This document shows, in pieces, positions 34,776-44,631 of a DNA stretch of 64,000 nt. Each line of letters starts with the position of its first letter. The first letter of the stretch is position 1. Source of the DNA: CAVXYG01 sp963766005 (GTDB taxonomy: Bacteria > Actinomycetota > Actinomycetes > S36-B12 > GCA-2699445); NCBI GenBank assembly GCA_963766005.1, contig CAVXYG010000012.1, forward strand, positions 368,822 through 432,821, in the 5' to 3' direction. The notes beneath the pieces are model-generated. The model made no database searches and was not told where the DNA came from. It saw nothing but the letters and a program-made list of their open reading frames with translations. The translations under genes and the position numbers were made by a program.

Positions 34776-35819
34776 GTGGACCGAATCCCCGAGAAGTCCT
34801 CCCCGGTGCTGCGGCGCCGGTTCGTCTCGACCGGTCATCTGCCGCCGCCGCAGCAGACGCAGGACCTCGTCGACCTGTCGCACCGCATCTTCCGCGACAT
34901 CGACGAGGGCGAGAACTTCGCGTCGTACCCGGCGCTGAAGGCGATGCCAGCCGACCTGTTCGGTGTCGCGCTGTCCACGACCGACGGCCGCACCTACGCC
35001 GCCGGCGACGCCGATGTCCCGTTCACGATGATGAGCGTGGCCAAGCCGTTCCTCTTTGCCCTGGTCGCCGGTGAGATCGGCGCCGAAGAGTTGCGGGCCA
35101 GGGTCGGCCTCAACGCCACCGGCATGGAGTTCAACTCGGTCGTCGCGATCGAGTTGCGCGAGGGGCACTTCACCAATCCGATGGTGAACGCCGGAGCGAT
35201 GGCGACGTTGAGCCTGGCGCCCGGCGGTCGGGCGGAGCGGAAATGGCGATTCGTGCGCGAGGGGCTCAGCCTGTTCGCGGGGCGGGACCTGCAGGTCAAC
35301 GAAGAGGTCTACAGTTCGACGTCGACGTCGAACTGGCGCAACCAGGCCGTCTCCCGGCTGCTGTACGCCTATGACCGGCTGTACTTCGACCCTGTCGCCA
35401 TCACCGACCTCTACACGCGGATGAGCACGCTGGAGGTGACGGCGCGCGATCTGTCGGTCATGGCCTCCACCCTGGCCAACGGCGGGGTCAACCCGGTGAC
35501 CGGCGTCCGGGTGGTCGACGAGGTGAGCTGCCAGCAGACGCTGGCGGTGATGACGACATCGGGTCTGTACGAGACGTCGGGGGAGTGGCTGTTCGACATC
35601 GGCGTGCCCGGCAAGAGCGGCATCGCCGGCGGCATCATCGCCGCCGCCCCGGGCAAGGGCGGGCTGGCGTCGTTCTCCCCGCCGCTGGACCGGGCGGGCA
35701 ACAGCGTGCGCGGCCAGCTCGTCACGAAGTACCTCAGCCAGGAGCTCGGGCTGAACATCTTCGCGTCGGCGGCCGGGGCGCGGCAGCAGGCCGACACGGC
35801 CGTCGATCGCGGGGCGTGA
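34776..35819 (+). CDS. glsA: Glutaminase A
   Basis: A 347-residue beta-lactamase-fold glutaminase, hydrolysing L-glutamine to glutamate and ammonia. The catalytic SxxK motif is SVAKPF, with FTNPMVNAGAM, NEEVYSSTSTSNWRNQA and the late GVPGKSGIAGGI motif all as in the family. The GTG at 34776 has no spaced Shine-Dalgarno; TAGGAT (34763-34768) lies seven bases upstream, indicating a leaderless transcript. The long N-terminal part before DLVDLSHRIF is slightly extended relative to short bacterial forms. It is divergent from the NIL gene and convergent with the glycerol facilitator gene. Confidence 0.93.
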   Translation: MDRIPEKSSPVLRRRFVSTGHLPPPQQTQDLVDLSHRIFRDIDEGENFASYPALKAMPADLFGVALSTTDGRTYAAGDADVPFTMMSVAKPFLFALVAGEIGAEELRARVGLNATGMEFNSVVAIELREGHFTNPMVNAGAMATLSLAPGGRAERKWRFVREGLSLFAGRDLQVNEEVYSSTSTSNWRNQAVSRLLYAYDRLYFDPVAITDLYTRMSTLEVTARDLSVMASTLANGGVNPVTGVRVVDEVSCQQTLAVMTTSGLYETSGEWLFDIGVPGKSGIAGGIIAAAPGKGGLASFSPPLDRAGNSVRGQLVTKYLSQELGLNIFASAAGARQQADTAVDRGA

Positions 35820-35881
35820 CGAGCCGGGTGCTAGTGGGGTCGGTCGGTCGCGCCGGTCGGCTTGCCGCCCGGGGGCGCCTC

Positions 35882-36652
35882 TCAGACCCCGGAACCGGAG
35901 TAGTTCAACAGGAACAGCCCGGCTGCCGCGGCGGCGCCAAGCAGGGGCCCGACCACCGGCACGATGGCGTACCCCCAGTCGATCTTCTGCTTGTTCTTGA
36001 TCGGCAGGACGGCGTAGGCCAGGCGCGGACCGAGGTCGCGGGCGGGGTTGATGGCGTAGCCGGTGGAACCGCCGAGCCCGGCACCCACCGCGATGACGGT
36101 GAATGCGACACCGGCGTAGCCCAGCCCGATGTTGCCCAGGCTGGGCGCCTGGCCCTCCAGACCGGGCGCCCAGGGCTGCTGCTGGATGATCCAGTACACG
36201 AGCACGAACGTCCCGATCGCCTCGCTGACGGTGTTCCACCCCAGCGAGCGCACGTGCGGCCCTGTGTAGAAGATGCCGCCGGTCGTGCCTGGGCTGTCGT
36301 GGCTGTCGAACTGCTTCTTGTACGCCAGGTAGACCAGCAGAGCCCCGATGAAAGCTCCGGTGAACTGGCCGATCAGGTAGAAGGGCACGTCGGCCCAGTC
36401 GGTCTGGTCGGTCATGGCCAGGCCGAAGGTGACCGCTGGGTTCAGGTGGGCACCGGACCGCCACGCCACCGAGGCGCCGACGAAGACCGCCATGCCCCAG
36501 CCGAAAGCGGTCAGCATCCAGTTGCCCGCGCCGAAGCCCAGGCTCTTGCGCAGCGACGTCAGGGCGCCGATCCCGCATCCCAGCAGGACCAGGATGGCGG
36601 TGCCGATGAGCTCGTTGCCGACGATCATCCGGATGGTCAGGTCGGTCTCCAT
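35882..36652 (-). CDS. glpF: Glycerol uptake facilitator (MIP/aquaporin family)
   Basis: A 256-residue MIP channel with six transmembrane helices and the two pore NPA boxes, HLNPAVTFG and AINPARDLGPR. The Asp after the second box (NPARD) marks the aquaglyceroporin rather than the water-only class, so glycerol and other small polyols are likely substrates. No glycerol kinase gene is next to it. The ATG at 36650-36652 is 40 bases after the ABC exporter's second gene, so it may be the last gene of that transcription unit. glsA is convergent. Confidence 0.88.
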   Translation of the reverse strand: METDLTIRMIVGNELIGTAILVLLGCGIGALTSLRKSLGFGAGNWMLTAFGWGMAVFVGASVAWRSGAHLNPAVTFGLAMTDQTDWADVPFYLIGQFTGAFIGALLVYLAYKKQFDSHDSPGTTGGIFYTGPHVRSLGWNTVSEAIGTFVLVYWIIQQQPWAPGLEGQAPSLGNIGLGYAGVAFTVIAVGAGLGGSTGYAINPARDLGPRLAYAVLPIKNKQKIDWGYAIVPVVGPLLGAAAAAGLFLLNYSGSGV

Positions 36653-36692
36653 GCAGTGTGTGTACCAGGACCGAATCCCCGTTGGTCGATCC

Positions 36693-38679
36693 TTACCGGA
36701 TTTCGAGCTGCTCGGGCTCGTCGGCCATCGGCCCGGCGAACTGGCTGCGGTACAACGTGGCGTAGTGCCCGCCCCGGGCGAGCAGGGAGTCGTGGCTGCC
36801 CTGCTCGACGATGGCGCCGTCGACCATCACCAGAATCGTGTCGGCGTCGCGGATCGTGGACAGCCGATGGGCGATGACGAAGCCGGTGCGCCCCGCCCGC
36901 AGCCGCGCCATGGCCTGCTGGATGAGCATCTCGGTGCGGGTATCGACCGAGCTCGTCGCCTCGTCGAGGATGAGGATCGGCGCGTCGGCGAGGAACGCCC
37001 GGGCAATCGTCAGCAGTTGCTTCTCCCCGGCGGAGAAGTTGCCGGCCTCGTCGTCGACGACGGTCTCGTAGCCGTCCGGGAGCGTCTGGACGAAGTGGTC
37101 CACGAAGGAGGCCTCGGCTGCCCGCAGCACATCCGCGCGGGTCGCCCCGTCGCGCCCGTAGGCGATGTTCTCGGCGATGGTGCCGCCGAACAGCCAGGTG
37201 TCCTGCAGCACCATGCCGAAGCAGCCGCGCACGTCGTCGCGGGTCATCGTCGCGGTATCGACGCCGTCGATCGCGATCCGCCCGGAATCGATGTCGTAGA
37301 AGCGCATGAGCAGGTTCACCAGCGTGGTCTTGCCGGCCCCGGTGGGGCCCACGATCGCGACCGTCTCGCCCGGTGCGACGCTCAGGTCCATGCCCGTGAT
37401 GAGCGGCCGGTCGGCGACGTAGCGGAAGGACACGTCGTCGAACTCGACCGCCCCGCGGACGCCGTCGAGGCGGGCCGGGTCCGCTTGGTCGGGCGTCTCG
37501 TCCGGCGCGTCGAGGAAGTCGAAGACCCGCTCGGCGCTGGCGATGCCGGACTGCATCAGGTTGACCACCGAGGCGATCTGCGTGATCGGCATGGTGAACT
37601 GCCGGCTGTACTGGATGAAGGCCTGCACATCGCCGATGGGCAGCTGTCCCGGAGGCGACCTGCACGCCGCCGATGACCGCGATGAGGACGTAGTTCAGGT
37701 TGCCGATGAACATCATGGTCGGCTGGATGATCCCGGAGATGAACTGGGCCTTGAAGCTGGCCTTGAACAGTTCGTCGTTGGACTGCTCGAATTCCTCGAT
37801 CGCCCAGTCCTGGCGGTTGTAGAGCTTCACGATGTTGTGGCCCGTCGTCATCTCCTCGACGTGCCCGTTCAACCGGCCGGTCCACTTCCACTGGGCGATG
37901 AAGTGCGGCTGGGAGCGGCGGGCGATGGTGAGGGTCACGACCAGCGACAACGGCACCACCAGCAGCGAGATCAGCGCCAGCAGCGGCGAGATCCAGAACA
38001 TCATGGCCAGCACGCCCACGACCGTCAGCAGCGACGTCACCAGCTGCATCATCACCTGCTGGATCGTGGTGGAGATGTTGTCGATGTCGTTGGTCACACG
38101 GCTGAGCAGGTCGCCGCGCTGATGGTTGTCGAAGTAGCGCAGCGGCAGGCGGCTGATCTTGCGGTCGACCTCCTCGCGCAGCCCGTACATCGCGTCCTGG
38201 GTAACGCCGGCCATGATGTAGGCCTGGGCCCAGCTGAGCACCGAGGCCGCCACGTACACCGCCATCGTCAGCAGCAGCAGCTGGCCGACCGCGCCGAAGT
38301 CCACGCCGGCGCCCGGGACGATGTCCATGCCCGACACCATGTCGGCGAGCTGGCCCTCGCCGGAGTCGCGCAGCCCCGCCACCACGGATTCCGGTGTCGC
38401 GTCCAGGGGGAACAGCGCACTGATGAACCCCTCGAAGATCAGCGTCGTGGCGTTGCCGAGCAGTTTCGGCCCGACAACGGTGAAGGCGACACTGCCGGCC
38501 GCCAGGAGCAGCACCGCCCACAGCCGCGGCCGGAAGACCGAGAGCCGGCGCGCCAGCCGCCGGGCCGTGCCGGCGAAGTCGGCCGGTTTCTCCACCGGGA
38601 CGGCCAGGCCGGCGCCGGGACCGCCGTGCCCCGGGCCGCCGCGCGGCATCGGCTGCGAGCGGGTGCCGCCCGGACTCAC
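36693..38679 (-). pseudogene. ABC exporter half-transporter, canonical-site subunit, one frameshift
   Basis: Two frames together encode a full ABC-B half exporter of about 660 residues: six transmembrane helices, then an ATPase with Walker A GPTGAGKTT, Q-loop VLQDTW, signature NFSAGEKQ (altered LSGGQ), Walker B ILILDEATSSVD with catalytic Glu, and H-loop. The frame breaks near 37645, where GGGACA(G)CTGCCC has one base too many. The GTG start (38677-38679) overlaps the preceding gene's stop. With its partner it forms a heterodimeric multidrug or lipid exporter of the TM287/288-BmrCD type. As written it would be truncated; removing one base restores an intact protein. Confidence 0.85.
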
Positions 38680-40407
38680 GAGATCTCCTCGGGCTGCAGC
38701 TGCGAACTGACGATCTCGGCGTAGGTCGGGCAGGAGTCCAGCAGGTCGCGGTGCGTGCCGACCCCCACGACGCGGCCCCGGTCCAGCACCACGATCTGAT
38801 CGGCGCTCAGCACGGTGCTCACCCGCTGGGCGACGACGATGACGGTGGCGTCGCTCGTCGTCCGGGCGAGATCCCGGCGCAGCGCGGCGTCCGTGGCGTA
38901 GTCCAGCGCGGAGAACGAGTCGTCGAAGACGTAGACCAGCGGCGACGTGGCGACCGCGCGCGCGATCGACAACCGCTGGCGCTGCCCGCCGGAGACGTTG
39001 GCGCCGCCCTGGTCGATCGGCATCGCCAGGCCTTCGGGGGAGTCGGCGACGAACTGCTCGCCCTGGGCGATGGCGAGCGCGCGCCACAGGTCCTCGTCGG
39101 TGGCGTCGGGGGCGCCGAAGCGCAGGTTGTCCGCAACCGTGCCGCTGAAGAGGAAGGCCTTCTGCGGCACGAATCCGATGAGCGACCACAGCCGCCGGCG
39201 CTCCCACTGGCGCACATCCACGCCGTCGATGCTCAGCGAGCCCGCCGTGACGTCGTACAACCGGGGGATGAGATTGACCAGCGTGCTCTTGCCGGCACCG
39301 GTGGAGCCGACCACCGCCGTGGTCTGCCCGGGCAGAGCGGTGAAGGAGACCTCGCAGAGCACCGGTTCGGAGGCGCCCGGGTAGCCGAAGGCGACGCCGT
39401 CGAAGGTGACGACCCCCCGGGGATGCTCCGGGGTCCGCGGTTCGGCGGGGTCGGTGATCGGGGAGACGGTCGAGAGGACGGCCATGATGCGTTCCGAGGC
39501 GGCAGCCGCGCGCGGGACCATGGCCAGCACCATCACGGCCATCATCACGGCGAACAGGATCTGCGTGAGGTAGGTCAGGAACGCCACGAGGTTGCCGACC
39601 GGCATGTCGCCGGCGGCGACGCGCTGACCGCCGAACCAGACCACGGCGACGCTGGAGCCGTTCATGATCAGCAACAGTGCCGGCAGCATCAGGGCCATCA
39701 GGCGGTTGACCCGCAGCGTGGTGTCGGTCAGATCGGCGTTGGCCACGGCGAAGCGCTGCTCCTCGTGGCGGGTGCGGACGAAGGCGCGGATCACCCGGAT
39801 GCCGGTCAGCTGCTCGCGCAGCACGCGGTTCACCTCGTCGATCTTGTACTGCATCACGCGGAAGAGGGGGATGGCCCGCGACATCAGCAGGCCGAGCACG
39901 ATCACCATGACCGGGATGACCAGTGCCAGCAGCCCGGACAGGACCACATCCTGCCGGATCGCCATGAGCACGCCGCCGATGAGCATCATGGGCGCGGTGA
40001 CCATGATCGTCATGCGCCATCACGGTCATCATCTGCACCTGCTGCACGTCGTTGGTGTTGCGGGTGATCAGTGAGGGCGGGCCGAACTCGTTGACCTCCT
40101 GCAGCGAGAAGGACTGCACGGAGGTGAACATGGCGGCGCGCACGTCGCGACCGATCGCCATGGCGGTACGGGCGCTGAAGTAGACGCTGACGACGGCCAC
40201 CAGGCCGTACAGCAGCGAGACGGCCAGCATCTCGCCGCCGAGCCTGAGGATGACGCCGGTGTCGCCGGTCACCACGCCCTCGTTGATGATGTCGGCGTTC
40301 AGCGCCGGCAGGTACAGCTGCGCCAGCGACTGCAGGAACAGCAGCACCATGACCAGCAGCACCGTCCAGCCGTACGTCGGCACGAAGCGGCGGTAGAGGG
40401 CGATCAC
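38676..40407 (-). pseudogene. ABC exporter half-transporter, degenerate-site subunit, one frameshift
   Basis: The first frame from GTG 40405-40407 begins VIALYRRFVPTYGW and carries helices 1-2 up to NDVQQVQMMTVMA; the next frame resumes at MTIMVTAPMMLIGG and runs to the stop. One extra base in GATGGCG(C)ATGACG near 40015 separates them. The ATPase has Walker A GSTGAGKST, a normal NVSGGQRQRLSIARA signature, and Walker B VYVFDDSFSALD, in which the catalytic Glu is Asp. That substitution defines the degenerate half of asymmetric heterodimeric exporters (TM287, BmrC, LmrC). About 575 residues. Overlaps the second subunit gene by four bases. Confidence 0.85.
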
Positions 40408-40593
40408 TGTCCGAGCGTATGCGCACCATCTGCGGGGTTGGGACCCAGACCGGCTGCCCGTCCGCGACCGGGGGTTTGCGCCGATAGCGGGGCTCGGCAG
40501 GCGCGACGCAGCGGTCGCGGGTCCTCTCCGAGGGCGCGAGCAGCGCTCGGAGCCGAGCGGGCGCGGCACCCGGGCCGCGCGTAGGCTCGGACG

Positions 40594-41553
40594 ATGCGAG
40601 CGATTCAGATCTCCACGTTCGGCGGTCCCGAGGTGCTGGAGGTCGTGGACCTGCCCGATCCCGAGGCCGGTCCCGGCGAAGTCGTCGTCGAGGTGACCGG
40701 CTGCGGCGTCAACTACGCCGACACCCACCAGGTGGAGAACTCCTACCTGTCGAGGCAGGCCCTGCCCATGGTCCCCGGCAGCGAGGTCGTGGGGCTGACG
40801 CCCGACGGCAGGCGCGTCTGCGGCTTCGTCGCCCGGGGCGGTGGGTATGCCAGCAGAGCGGTGGTCGCGGAGAACGCTGTCTTCCGGGTGCCCGACGGCG
40901 TGAGCGACACAGCGGCGCTGTCGCTGCTGGTGCAGGGATTGACGGCGTGGCATCTCGTCCACACCAGCGCGCGACTGGCTGAAGGGGAATCCGTGGTCGT
41001 GCATGCGGCGGCCGGCGGCGTCGGCAGTCTCGCGGTGCAGCTGGCCCGAGCGGCCGGTGCCGGCCGGATCATCGCCGTCGCCTCGACGGCGGAGAAGCAG
41101 GCGCTCGCGCTGTCCCTCGGAGCGGACGTCGCGGTCGATGCCGGCGCTGACGACCTGGCCTCAGCCCTGCGCGCGGCAAACGGCGGCGCCAAGGTGGATG
41201 TCGTGCTCGAGATGGTCGGCGGGCCGACCTTCGACGCCTCCCTGCGCGTCCTGGCGCGCTTCGGCCGGCTGGTCACCTACGGCATGGCATCTCGGCAGGA
41301 GCCGACCCCGGTGCCGCCGGCCTCCCTCATGGTCGGGTCGAAATCGGTGATCGGTTTCTGGCTCGTCGATGCGATGACGGGTGAGCGCCTGGTGCCGATG
41401 GTCGCGCGGCCGCTGCGCGCGCTGGTCGGCATGGTCGCCAATGGCGAGCTGCGAGCGCTGCCCGGGAGCACGTACCCCTTGGATGAAGCGCGGCAGGCCC
41501 ACGAGGACATGCGCGCCAGGCGCACGACGGGCAAAGTCGTCCTGGTGCCGTAG
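40594..41553 (+). CDS. NADPH:quinone oxidoreductase-like zinc-free MDR protein
   Basis: A 319-residue medium-chain dehydrogenase/reductase of the quinone oxidoreductase (QOR) class. The N-terminal GroES-like domain has GVNYADTHQVEN and VPGSEVVG; the Rossmann motif is HAAAGGVGSLAVQLA; no zinc-binding cysteine cluster is present. Such enzymes reduce quinones or enones with NADPH. The ATG at 40594 has TAGGCT (40582-40587) six bases upstream and no ribosome-binding site, so leaderless translation is likely. It is divergent from the ABC exporter operon. Confidence 0.88.
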   Translation: MRAIQISTFGGPEVLEVVDLPDPEAGPGEVVVEVTGCGVNYADTHQVENSYLSRQALPMVPGSEVVGLTPDGRRVCGFVARGGGYASRAVVAENAVFRVPDGVSDTAALSLLVQGLTAWHLVHTSARLAEGESVVVHAAAGGVGSLAVQLARAAGAGRIIAVASTAEKQALALSLGADVAVDAGADDLASALRAANGGAKVDVVLEMVGGPTFDASLRVLARFGRLVTYGMASRQEPTPVPPASLMVGSKSVIGFWLVDAMTGERLVPMVARPLRALVGMVANGELRALPGSTYPLDEARQAHEDMRARRTTGKVVLVP

Positions 41554-41929
41554 GCGGCCCGACGCAGGTGCGCAGCAGCTGCACGCGGGGAACCGGCTGC
41601 AGGAGGCTCCCCGTCGACGAACGGCAGCCGTGGCCGTCGTCCTGCGGTGATCGGCGGGCCGGTTGGCAGAGCCCCCGCAGCAGAGCCGCGGTCCAGCAAG
41701 CTGTCCCGGGGCAGCTGCCCTGCGCGGTGGCGACCTCGACACCCCTGTGGTCGCCCATCGCCGGGTCCTCGCCCGGCGGCCGTCCACCTGGCCCCAGGTG
41801 CGCCGACGCCGGTGAAGATCGACACCGTCAGTTGCCCCGCGGCAACCTCGGCGGCGGTCGGCGGAGCGACGGCCGCGGGATCCGCCTCCCGGGCGGCCTG
41901 CGGCTGTCCGCCGCGGGCCGGTGGCCGGG
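41554..41929. other. Gene-free stretch between the quinone reductase and MFS genes
   Basis: No frame here looks like protein and no strong inverted repeat was seen. The flanking genes converge, so terminators would be expected. I see nothing else to report. Confidence 0.5.
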
Positions 41930-43273
41930 CTACGGCGCGGCGGATGCTGCGGGCCGTCTGGCGTGATGCCGCAGCAGGAGCACCGACAGCAGGGGGGCGA
42001 CGGCCGTGATCGCCATTGCTCCGCCTAGTCCCAGGGGCCCCGACACGCCCCCGACGACAGCCGCGCCAAGACCGGCCCCGATGAAGAAGACAAGGTTGAA
42101 CAGGCCAAGCGCACCACCGCGCAGCCCCTCCGGCACGATGACCGACACCTCTCCCACCAGCGCCGGCTGCGCCATGGCATAGCCGGCTGCGAGTGCGACG
42201 AACCCGAGCCCCGCCAGCGCCGGGTGCAGGCCCACTGCCGCCACCGCCAGTGCGCCGAGGAAGGAGATGCTCAACCCCAGCGTCGCCGACCCGATGCGGC
42301 CCCAGCGCGCGACCGCCTTGCTGGAGTTGAACGAGATCGTCGAACCGATGACGGCGCCGGGCAGCAGGAGCAAGCCGTTGGCCAGCGGCGTCCAGCCGCG
42401 CTCCGAGAGCGACAACGGCAGCACGATCAGCGCAGCGAAGTACACCACCGGCATGGCGGCCGCGGCCAGGGAGACCCGCACCAGTGTCCTGTTGGACAAC
42501 AGCTGCTGCGGAAGGAACCCGGACGGGTGCGACGTGATGTGCCGGAGCAGCAGCAACGCCAGCGCCGGTGTGGCGACGGCTGCAACGAGGGTCATGGGTC
42601 CCAGGGCGGACAGCGTCTGCACGAGCACGAGTCCGCTGGCTGCGGTTCCGGCGACCAGGGCCGCGCCGAGGAGGTCGACGGGTTCCCCCGTGCCCTCGCG
42701 AGGCGCCAAGCGGTAGGTGACCGGGAGCATCACCAGCGCGAGGACCGACAGGGCGAACGGCAGTCGCCAACCACCGAGCGTGCCGAGTACGCCACCGATG
42801 ATCGGTCCCAAGCTCGCCAGCACCACGACCGCGGAGTTGATCCTGCCGAAGGCGACGGTGCGAGCCAGGCCGGTGAAGCGCAAGGAGATGATCGCGCTGG
42901 ACAGCACCGGGATCGATCCCGCGCCGATGCCCTGGATGGCTCGGCCCACGAGCACCAGTGCCAGGTTCGGTGCCGTCGCGGTGATGAGCGCCCCGGCGCC
43001 AAGGAGCAGGACACCGATCACGTACGGGGTCCGAGGCCCGGTGGCGTCGGCCAAGCGCCCGAAGACCGGGGTCGCCGCGGCGAACGTCAACGCAAAGATC
43101 GTGAGCACCCACGCCACAGAGGAGACCGAGACCCCGAGGTCGGCCTGCAGGTCACCGAGCACGACACTCGCCGCGGAGGTGCCCATTGCGGCAAGGCCCC
43201 ACAGCGTGCCGAGCACGAGGGCGGTCGCGGTCGGGGTCCAGCGGGAGCCCTCAACAGCCGCGGGCTCCGTCAC
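41930..43273 (-). CDS. MFS transporter, DHA2-like drug exporter
   Basis: A 447-residue major facilitator protein with about 12-14 hydrophobic segments. The motif-A loop appears as GRLADATGPRTPYVIG, and AIQGIGAGSIPVLSSAIISL with the following segment matches motif C/antiporter features of the EmrB/QacA-like DHA2 group. It probably expels hydrophobic or cationic compounds by proton antiport; the substrate is unknown. The GTG start is at 43271-43273. No regulator gene is adjacent, and the upstream stretch is taken up by tandem repeats. Confidence 0.87.
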   Translation of the reverse strand: MTEPAAVEGSRWTPTATALVLGTLWGLAAMGTSAASVVLGDLQADLGVSVSSVAWVLTIFALTFAAATPVFGRLADATGPRTPYVIGVLLLGAGALITATAPNLALVLVGRAIQGIGAGSIPVLSSAIISLRFTGLARTVAFGRINSAVVVLASLGPIIGGVLGTLGGWRLPFALSVLALVMLPVTYRLAPREGTGEPVDLLGAALVAGTAASGLVLVQTLSALGPMTLVAAVATPALALLLLRHITSHPSGFLPQQLLSNRTLVRVSLAAAAMPVVYFAALIVLPLSLSERGWTPLANGLLLLPGAVIGSTISFNSSKAVARWGRIGSATLGLSISFLGALAVAAVGLHPALAGLGFVALAAGYAMAQPALVGEVSVIVPEGLRGGALGLFNLVFFIGAGLGAAVVGGVSGPLGLGGAMAITAVAPLLSVLLLRHHARRPAASAAP

Positions 43274-43376
43274 CGAACGAGTGTGTCACGCGCGGTATCC
43301 CCCGGGTGGTGCCGTGCCAGCGGCGTTGGTCGGGGAGGCGCCGCCGCGACTCGGCCGGCGGTGTCCGCCGCCCGCG

Positions 43377-43474
43377 CCCCCCGGTACCCGGACGCCCGGC
43401 ACCCCCCGGTACCCGGACGCCCGGCACCCCCCGGTACCCGGACGCCCGGCACCCCCCGGTACCCGGACGCCCCG
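43377..43474. repeat. 25-bp tandem repeat, about four copies
   Basis: Near-identical back-to-back copies of CCGGTACCCGGACGCCCGGC followed by ACCCC (25 bp), with no unique spacers, lie in the gap 43274-43641 between the MFS and meaB genes. 25 is not a multiple of three, so the repeat does not encode a regular peptide; collagen-like frames across it are artefacts. The rest of the gap shows no gene. Confidence 0.95.
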
Positions 43475-43641
43475 CACGTCGGCCAGGTGCCGGTGATGGA
43501 GCGATCCGGGCTCGGCAGCACGGCTGCTGCGCCGCACGCGCCAATCCGCGACGCACTGACCGGCGGCGGACATGCGCCCCTGGTCGGAGGGTCGTGGCGG
43601 TGCGGCGCGCTCCGGTCACGGTCCTCAGCGGGCCGCGCCGG

Positions 43642-44631
43642 TCACCGGTCGAGGAACTGTGCAAGCAGCCAATCGGCCGCGGTGCTCGCTGGCAGATCGC
43701 CGGAGAGCACCGCATCGCTGACCTGCGGCAGTTGCTGCCGGACTGCTGCCGAGGCACGGAACTCCTCCAGCAGCCGGTCGGAGATCATCGACCACATCCA
43801 GCCGGTCTGTTGCCGGCGCCGGCGCTGGGCCCGCTCGCCGCTGGCCGTCAGCAGTTGTCGATGGGCGCGGATCTGCTCCCAGATCTCGGCGAGGCCGGTG
43901 TTCTCCACCGCCGAGCAGGTGAGCACCGGCGGGGTCCAGTTCGGGGAGGCCGGCGTCATGAGATGGATCGCCCGCCGGTAGTCGAGGGCGGCGAGCCGAG
44001 CGCGCCTGGCGTTCTCGCCGTCGGCCTTGTTCACCGCGATGAGGTCCGCGAGCTCGAGTACGCCCTTCTTGATCCCCTGCAGCTCATCGCCGGCTCCCGA
44101 CAGCATGAGCACGACGAAGATGTCCACCATCTCCGCCACCGCCGTCTCGCTCTGCCCGACGCCCACCGTCTCGACCACGACGACGTCGAAGCCGGCCGCC
44201 TCGCACAGCAGGATCGTCTCGCGCGTGCGCCGGGTGACGCCGCCGAGCGAACTCCCGGCGGGCGAGGGCCGGACGAACGCCCGGGGATCGTTGGCCAGCC
44301 GCGCCATGCGGGTCTTGTCGCCCAGGATCGCCCCTCCGGTCCGCGACGACGTGGGGTCCACGGCCAGGACCGCGACCTGGTGCCCCTCTGCGGTGAGGTT
44401 GGTGCCGAACTGGTCGATGAACGTCGACTTCCCGACCCCGGGCACGCCGGTCAGGCCGATCCGGTCGGCGCCGCCGGTGCTCGGCATCACCGCCGTCAAG
44501 AGCTCGGCGGCCACGGCCTGATGCTCCGGCTTGCTGCTCTCGATGAGCGTGATGGCGCGCGCCAGCCATATCCGGTCGCCGGACCTGACGCGGTCGGCGA
44601 ACTCGGCGGCGCTGGCGAGCGGCAGGCTCAC
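43642..44631 (-). CDS. meaB: Methylmalonyl-CoA mutase-associated GTPase MeaB
   Basis: A 329-residue G3E-family GTPase that guards and reloads adenosylcobalamin in methylmalonyl-CoA mutase. P-loop GVPGVGKSTFIDQFG, the switch regions around VDPTSSRTGGAILGDKTRMARL, VVVETVGVGQSE and the base-recognition NKAD are all present, with a C-terminal dimerisation arm. The GTG start overlaps the mutB stop (GTGA), so it is coupled to the mutase genes. Length is normal. Confidence 0.95.
   Translation of the reverse strand: MSLPLASAAEFADRVRSGDRIWLARAITLIESSKPEHQAVAAELLTAVMPSTGGADRIGLTGVPGVGKSTFIDQFGTNLTAEGHQVAVLAVDPTSSRTGGAILGDKTRMARLANDPRAFVRPSPAGSSLGGVTRRTRETILLCEAAGFDVVVVETVGVGQSETAVAEMVDIFVVLMLSGAGDELQGIKKGVLELADLIAVNKADGENARRARLAALDYRRAIHLMTPASPNWTPPVLTCSAVENTGLAEIWEQIRAHRQLLTASGERAQRRRRQQTGWMWSMISDRLLEEFRASAAVRQQLPQVSDAVLSGDLPASTAADWLLAQFLDR

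Noticed and set aside
36637..41004. A 1455-codon open frame on the minus strand
   Set aside because: It strings together parts of both ABC genes in one frame with antisense of the quinone reductase and glycerol facilitator regions; only the pieces matching ABC exporters are real.
43377..43474. Possible CRISPR array
   Set aside because: The 25-bp units abut with no spacers and no cas genes are near; it is a tandem repeat.
43251..43757. Collagen-like Gly/Pro-rich protein frames
   Set aside because: They arise from reading a 25-bp repeat in several frames; no ribosome-binding site or domain supports them.
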